7,352 nt of DNA, taken from Methyloglobulus sp. (lineage in GTDB: Bacteria > Pseudomonadota > Gammaproteobacteria > Methylococcales > Methylomonadaceae). Shown here one piece after another: positions 5,393 to 7,352 of the stretch. Within the stretch, counting starts at the first letter, position 1. The number at the start of each line of letters is the position of its first letter. The stretch is taken from positions 1 through 7,352 of the forward strand of contig JABFSV010000168.1 of assembly GCA_013140405.1 (NCBI GenBank), given 5' to 3'. Under the pieces are notes generated by a model. That model did no database searches. It was not told the DNA's origin and worked only from the letters and a program-made list of their open reading frames with translations. A program made the position numbers and the translations under genes.

Positions 5393-6085
5393 ATGCACTC
5401 GTTAGCCGTTTTTGGCACCAGTTCAGATGCTGGTAAAACCACCGTCACGATGGCGTTATGCCGTCTTTTTGCAGATTTTGGCTTTCGTGTCGCGCCGTTT
5501 AAAGCGCAGAATGTTTCCAATAATTCTGCGGTTACGCCGGAAGGGCGGGAGGTTTCCAGGGCGCAATGTTTCCAGGCAGAAGCCGCACGGGTTGCACCTA
5601 GCCATTTGTTTAATCCGGTGTTATTGAAGTCTTATGGGGACAGTTCTGTACAAGTCATTGTTAATGGGCTGGTGTATAAAAACCAGTCAATTGCAGGATA
5701 TTACGATGACATAACTAGCTTACAGGGACACGTAGCGCGGGCGTTTTCGCAACTGCAACAAGATTATGACCTAGTGATTGCCGAAGGTGCAGGTTCGCCT
5801 GTAGAGTTGAATCTGCTATATAGGGATCTTTCCAATAGCTTTATCGCCAGTACCTTCAAGACGAAAAACATACTGGTCGCGGACATAGAACGCGGCGGTG
5901 TGTTTGCTTCCATTTATGGCACGTTGGAGTTGATGGAGCCAGTCATGCGGGAAAATCTGATTGGCGTGGTCATCAACAAATTTCGTGGAGATAGGCGATT
6001 TTTTACCGATGGCGAACAAATTATCAAGAAACGGTTTGGCGTACCCGTATTGGGCGTATTGCCGTCATCGCGTATCCTGGCTTGA
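5393..6085 (+). CDS. cobQ: CobQ N-terminal synthetase domain fragment
   Basis: ATP-dependent half of adenosylcobyric acid synthase, which amidates the b, d, e and g side chains of adenosylcobyrinic acid a,c-diamide. The dethiobiotin-synthetase-like P-loop is at 8-17 (G-T-S-S-D-A-G-K-T-T), followed by A-P-F-K-A-Q-N (34-40), R-A-Q-C-F-Q-A-E-A (56-64), N-P-V-L-L-K (74-79), I-A-E-G-A-G-S-P-V-E-L-N (129-140), V-A-D-I-E-R-G-G-V-F (162-171), V-I-N-K-F-R-G-D (193-200) and G-V-P-V-L-G-V-L-P (216-224). After that P the family similarity stops: six aberrant residues precede a TGA. It starts at ATG directly after the cobC stop. Alone it lacks the ammonia-generating domain, so on its own it would not make the normal enzyme. 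Confidence 0.88.
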   Translation: MHSLAVFGTSSDAGKTTVTMALCRLFADFGFRVAPFKAQNVSNNSAVTPEGREVSRAQCFQAEAARVAPSHLFNPVLLKSYGDSSVQVIVNGLVYKNQSIAGYYDDITSLQGHVARAFSQLQQDYDLVIAEGAGSPVELNLLYRDLSNSFIASTFKTKNILVADIERGGVFASIYGTLELMEPVMRENLIGVVINKFRGDRRFFTDGEQIIKKRFGVPVLGVLPSSRILA

Positions 6086-6705
6086 GCAATTATAACGACC
6101 TGGATGTGTTGATGGCGGATAGTGAGCTTGAGGTAGAATTGATCCATGCCTACCGTCCCTTGCAAGCGTTCGATATGGTGTTATTGCCGGGCAGCAAAAC
6201 GGTTATGAATGACCTGCGTTGGTTGAAAAATCAAGGCTTGTTTAATGAAATCAAGGCGTTTAATAAGCCGATATTCGGACTTTGCGGGGGTTATCAGATG
6301 CTGTGCCAAAACTTGAATGACCCTGATACGCTGGAACACAATACCCCAGGGTCGGTAACGGGTTTCGGTTTTATCGACGATGACGTGGTTTACCAAAATC
6401 CCAAAGTGTTGGCGAGTGGAAGTTACTCGTTATTTTCTTATTCCATCAAAGGTTACGAAATCCACTATGGGCGTATGAACCGCTATCCCTTGTATTACCA
6501 AAGTCCACAAGTTTCCGGTACGCACGTACATGGTGTTTTTGATGATGGCGATTTTCGTAGCCACTATTTTAAGGCGATAAACTCTGCTTATCAGGGTTAT
6601 GACTATCGGAATTACCGTGAAGCGCAGATTCAGCAATTTACGGATAGGGTTGCAGAAAACATCGACATAAGTGCGTTGTTAGGGGTTTTACAGGCAGAAT
6701 CATGA
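6082..6705 (+). CDS. cobQ: CobQ C-terminal glutamine amidotransferase domain fragment
   Basis: Glutaminase half that supplies ammonia for corrin amidation. Counting from the TTG at 6082: L-L-P-G-S-K (34-39), G-L-C-G-G-Y-Q-M-L (66-74) with nucleophile C68, K-G-Y-E-I-H-Y-G followed by the closing catalytic motif H-V-H-G-V-F-D-D. The family match starts before 6082: in the same frame 6055-6084 reads R-I-A-V-I-A-Y-P-G-L, equivalent to the I-A-V-I-x-x-P-H-x-S-N of intact CobQ, with Gly where His is usual. So the TTG start is only what remains after the frame break, although TTG and the upstream TGA overlap and could allow some reinitiation. The last codons overlap cobU (ATGA). Confidence 0.85.
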   Translation: MSNYNDLDVLMADSELEVELIHAYRPLQAFDMVLLPGSKTVMNDLRWLKNQGLFNEIKAFNKPIFGLCGGYQMLCQNLNDPDTLEHNTPGSVTGFGFIDDDVVYQNPKVLASGSYSLFSYSIKGYEIHYGRMNRYPLYYQSPQVSGTHVHGVFDDGDFRSHYFKAINSAYQGYDYRNYREAQIQQFTDRVAENIDISALLGVLQAES

Positions 6706-7196
6706 AAACTTTATTTATCGGTGGTATCAAAAGTGGCAAATCCCGATTGGCTGAAGCCTATATTCTAGAACAGGCCAAGCAAAAGCCTTATTACCTAGCA
6801 ACCACCGAGTTTATTGACGATGAAATGCGGCAGCGCATCAAGGTTCACCAACAGCGCCGATACGATAGTTTTATTACGATTGAAGAACCCATCCAGTTGC
6901 TCAATATTTTGAAGGGGTGCCCTGGGCCTGTATTAATTGAATGCGTGTCTATGTGGTTGAATAATATGCTTTATCACCAACACGCCGAAGAGATGGTTTT
7001 GCAGGAGCTTAATGCTGTGATGCAGTTATCTTCAGACATGGTATTTGTGCTAAATGAAGTCGGCTTAGGCGTGATTTCGGATAATCCGTTAGCCAGACAA
7101 TATGTCGATCTATCAGGTAAAGCGGCGCAATTACTGGGTCAGGGCTGTGATAAGGTGTTTTTTTGTTGTGCTGGATTGGTTATGGAGTTAAAGTAA
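6702..7196 (+). CDS. cobU: Bifunctional adenosylcobinamide kinase / adenosylcobinamide-phosphate guanylyltransferase CobU
   Basis: Phosphorylates adenosylcobinamide and then transfers GMP to give adenosylcobinamide-GDP, the substrate of CobS. The P-loop is at 7-14 (G-G-I-K-S-G-K-S), followed by Y-L-A-T (31-34), the D-D-E-M-R-Q-R-I-K-V-H segment at 39-49, where H49 of the R-I-x-x-H motif fits the guanylylated histidine region of Salmonella CobU, L-I-E-C-V-S-M-W-L-N-N around 78-88, N-E-V-G-L-G-V-I around 118-125, and N-P-L-A-R-Q-Y. The length of 164 residues is slightly short but within the usual range (about 165-190). The ATG overlaps the cobQ stop as ATGA, so it is translationally coupled to the cobQ C-terminal frame. 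It is also called CobP in the aerobic pathway. It is the last gene of the block; no convincing terminator follows. Confidence 0.95.
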   Translation: MKTLFIGGIKSGKSRLAEAYILEQAKQKPYYLATTEFIDDEMRQRIKVHQQRRYDSFITIEEPIQLLNILKGCPGPVLIECVSMWLNNMLYHQHAEEMVLQELNAVMQLSSDMVFVLNEVGLGVISDNPLARQYVDLSGKAAQLLGQGCDKVFFCCAGLVMELK

Positions 7197-7316
7197 AAGC
7201 CAGTATTCATAAATAGAATTATGATTAAGAGAGCTTTGCACGGACAGTAAAAACTCCTGCTTACCGATCAAATACCAATTTTTTTGAATAGCCATTGGTC
7301 TTAATGGACTGCATTC

Positions 7317-7341
7317 GGTGGAAAAACGCATTTATCCCACC
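7317..7341. repeat. Weak inverted repeat near the window end
   Basis: GGTGG (7317-7321) and CCACC (7337-7341) bracket a T/A-rich core with partial symmetry (AAAAACGC against ATTTATC). It may be one end of a dispersed repeat similar in style to the others here. The rest of 7197-7352 holds only short AT-rich inverted repeats (for example TCATAA and TTATGA near 7208-7225), with no gene and no clear terminator. Confidence 0.3.
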
Positions 7342-7352
7342 ATTTTTCATAA

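Larger units (their letters stand above)
5393..6705 (+). pseudogene. cobQ: cobQ (cobyric acid synthase) broken by an internal deletion and frameshift
   Basis: The two halves of one glutamine-dependent amidotransferase lie in different frames (5393-6085 and 6057-6705). Read together they give about 445 residues, against roughly 480-510 for CobQ/CbiP. The shortfall is the linker between the synthetase domain and the glutaminase domain. At 6053-6066 the sequence reads G-V-L-P in the first frame and R-I-A-V in the second, two family positions normally some 35-45 residues apart. This implies that a segment between two similar short sequences was lost and its length was not a multiple of three. It is either a true pseudogene or an assembly or sequencing collapse. 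Confidence 0.8.

Noticed and set aside
5980..6100. Programmed -1 frameshift joining the two cobQ halves
   Set aside because: The frame relation is -1, but I see no proper slippery heptamer in phase (the T-run at 5999-6004 is out of pattern), and a frameshift would not explain the missing 35-45-residue linker.
7197..7260. Rho-independent terminator after cobU
   Set aside because: Only a 6-bp AT-rich inverted repeat (TCATAA/TTATGA) is present, with no GC-rich stem and no following T-run.
7261..7350. Minus-strand 29-codon frame at the window end
   Set aside because: It is short, shows no recognisable motif, and overlaps the inverted-repeat-like sequence; I cannot support it as a gene.
1..7352. 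CRISPR array, tRNA, rRNA or transposase gene
   Set aside because: No regularly spaced repeats, no tRNA-like cloverleaf and no transposase or integrase motifs were seen on either strand.

Overview
The window is a compact, almost entirely plus-strand stretch of a bacterial genome. Rubredoxin paired with a rubredoxin-type NAD(P)H reductase, an oxygen-dependent lower-ligand enzyme (BluB), moderate GC and several palindromic intergenic repeats point to an aerobic gammaproteobacterium. My best guess is a methanotroph-like Methylococcales member, but this rests on gene content and style only and is not proven by the sequence.

Layout. (1) 1-1244: the 3' part of a rubredoxin gene, then its FAD-dependent reductase, whose C-terminus looks short for the family. 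(2) 1245-2222: an AT-richer accessory stretch with a small uncharacterised protein (1270-1629), a large imperfect palindrome (1653-1730), a second copy of the reductase's final codons (from about 1739), and a small membrane-anchored TPR protein (1800-2222). (3) 2240-7196: a tight six-gene cobalamin block, bluB-cobT-cobS-cobC-cobQ-cobU, with gaps of 0-2 nt or short overlaps. (4) 7197-7352: no gene seen, only a weak inverted repeat near the edge.

How the cobalamin genes fit together. BluB makes 5,6-dimethylbenzimidazole from reduced FMN and oxygen. CobT converts it to alpha-ribazole-5'-phosphate, and CobC can dephosphorylate alpha-ribazole phosphates. CobQ amidates the corrin ring to adenosylcobyric acid. 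CobU activates adenosylcobinamide to the GDP derivative, and CobS joins it to alpha-ribazole. Together these cover late corrin amidation, lower-ligand synthesis and nucleotide-loop assembly. The early corrin genes and cbiB/cobD are not in the window.

Three things deserve attention. cobQ is broken by what looks like a deletion of the inter-domain linker at an 11-base near-direct repeat (around 6053-6066), leaving the two domains in different frames. The cobS reading frame carries about 55 extra N-terminal codons made largely of two palindromic repeats. The end of the reductase gene is duplicated about 536 bp downstream, on the far side of a small gene plus palindrome, suggesting a mobile or recombined cassette. 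I found no clear novel defence or other unknown multi-gene system.
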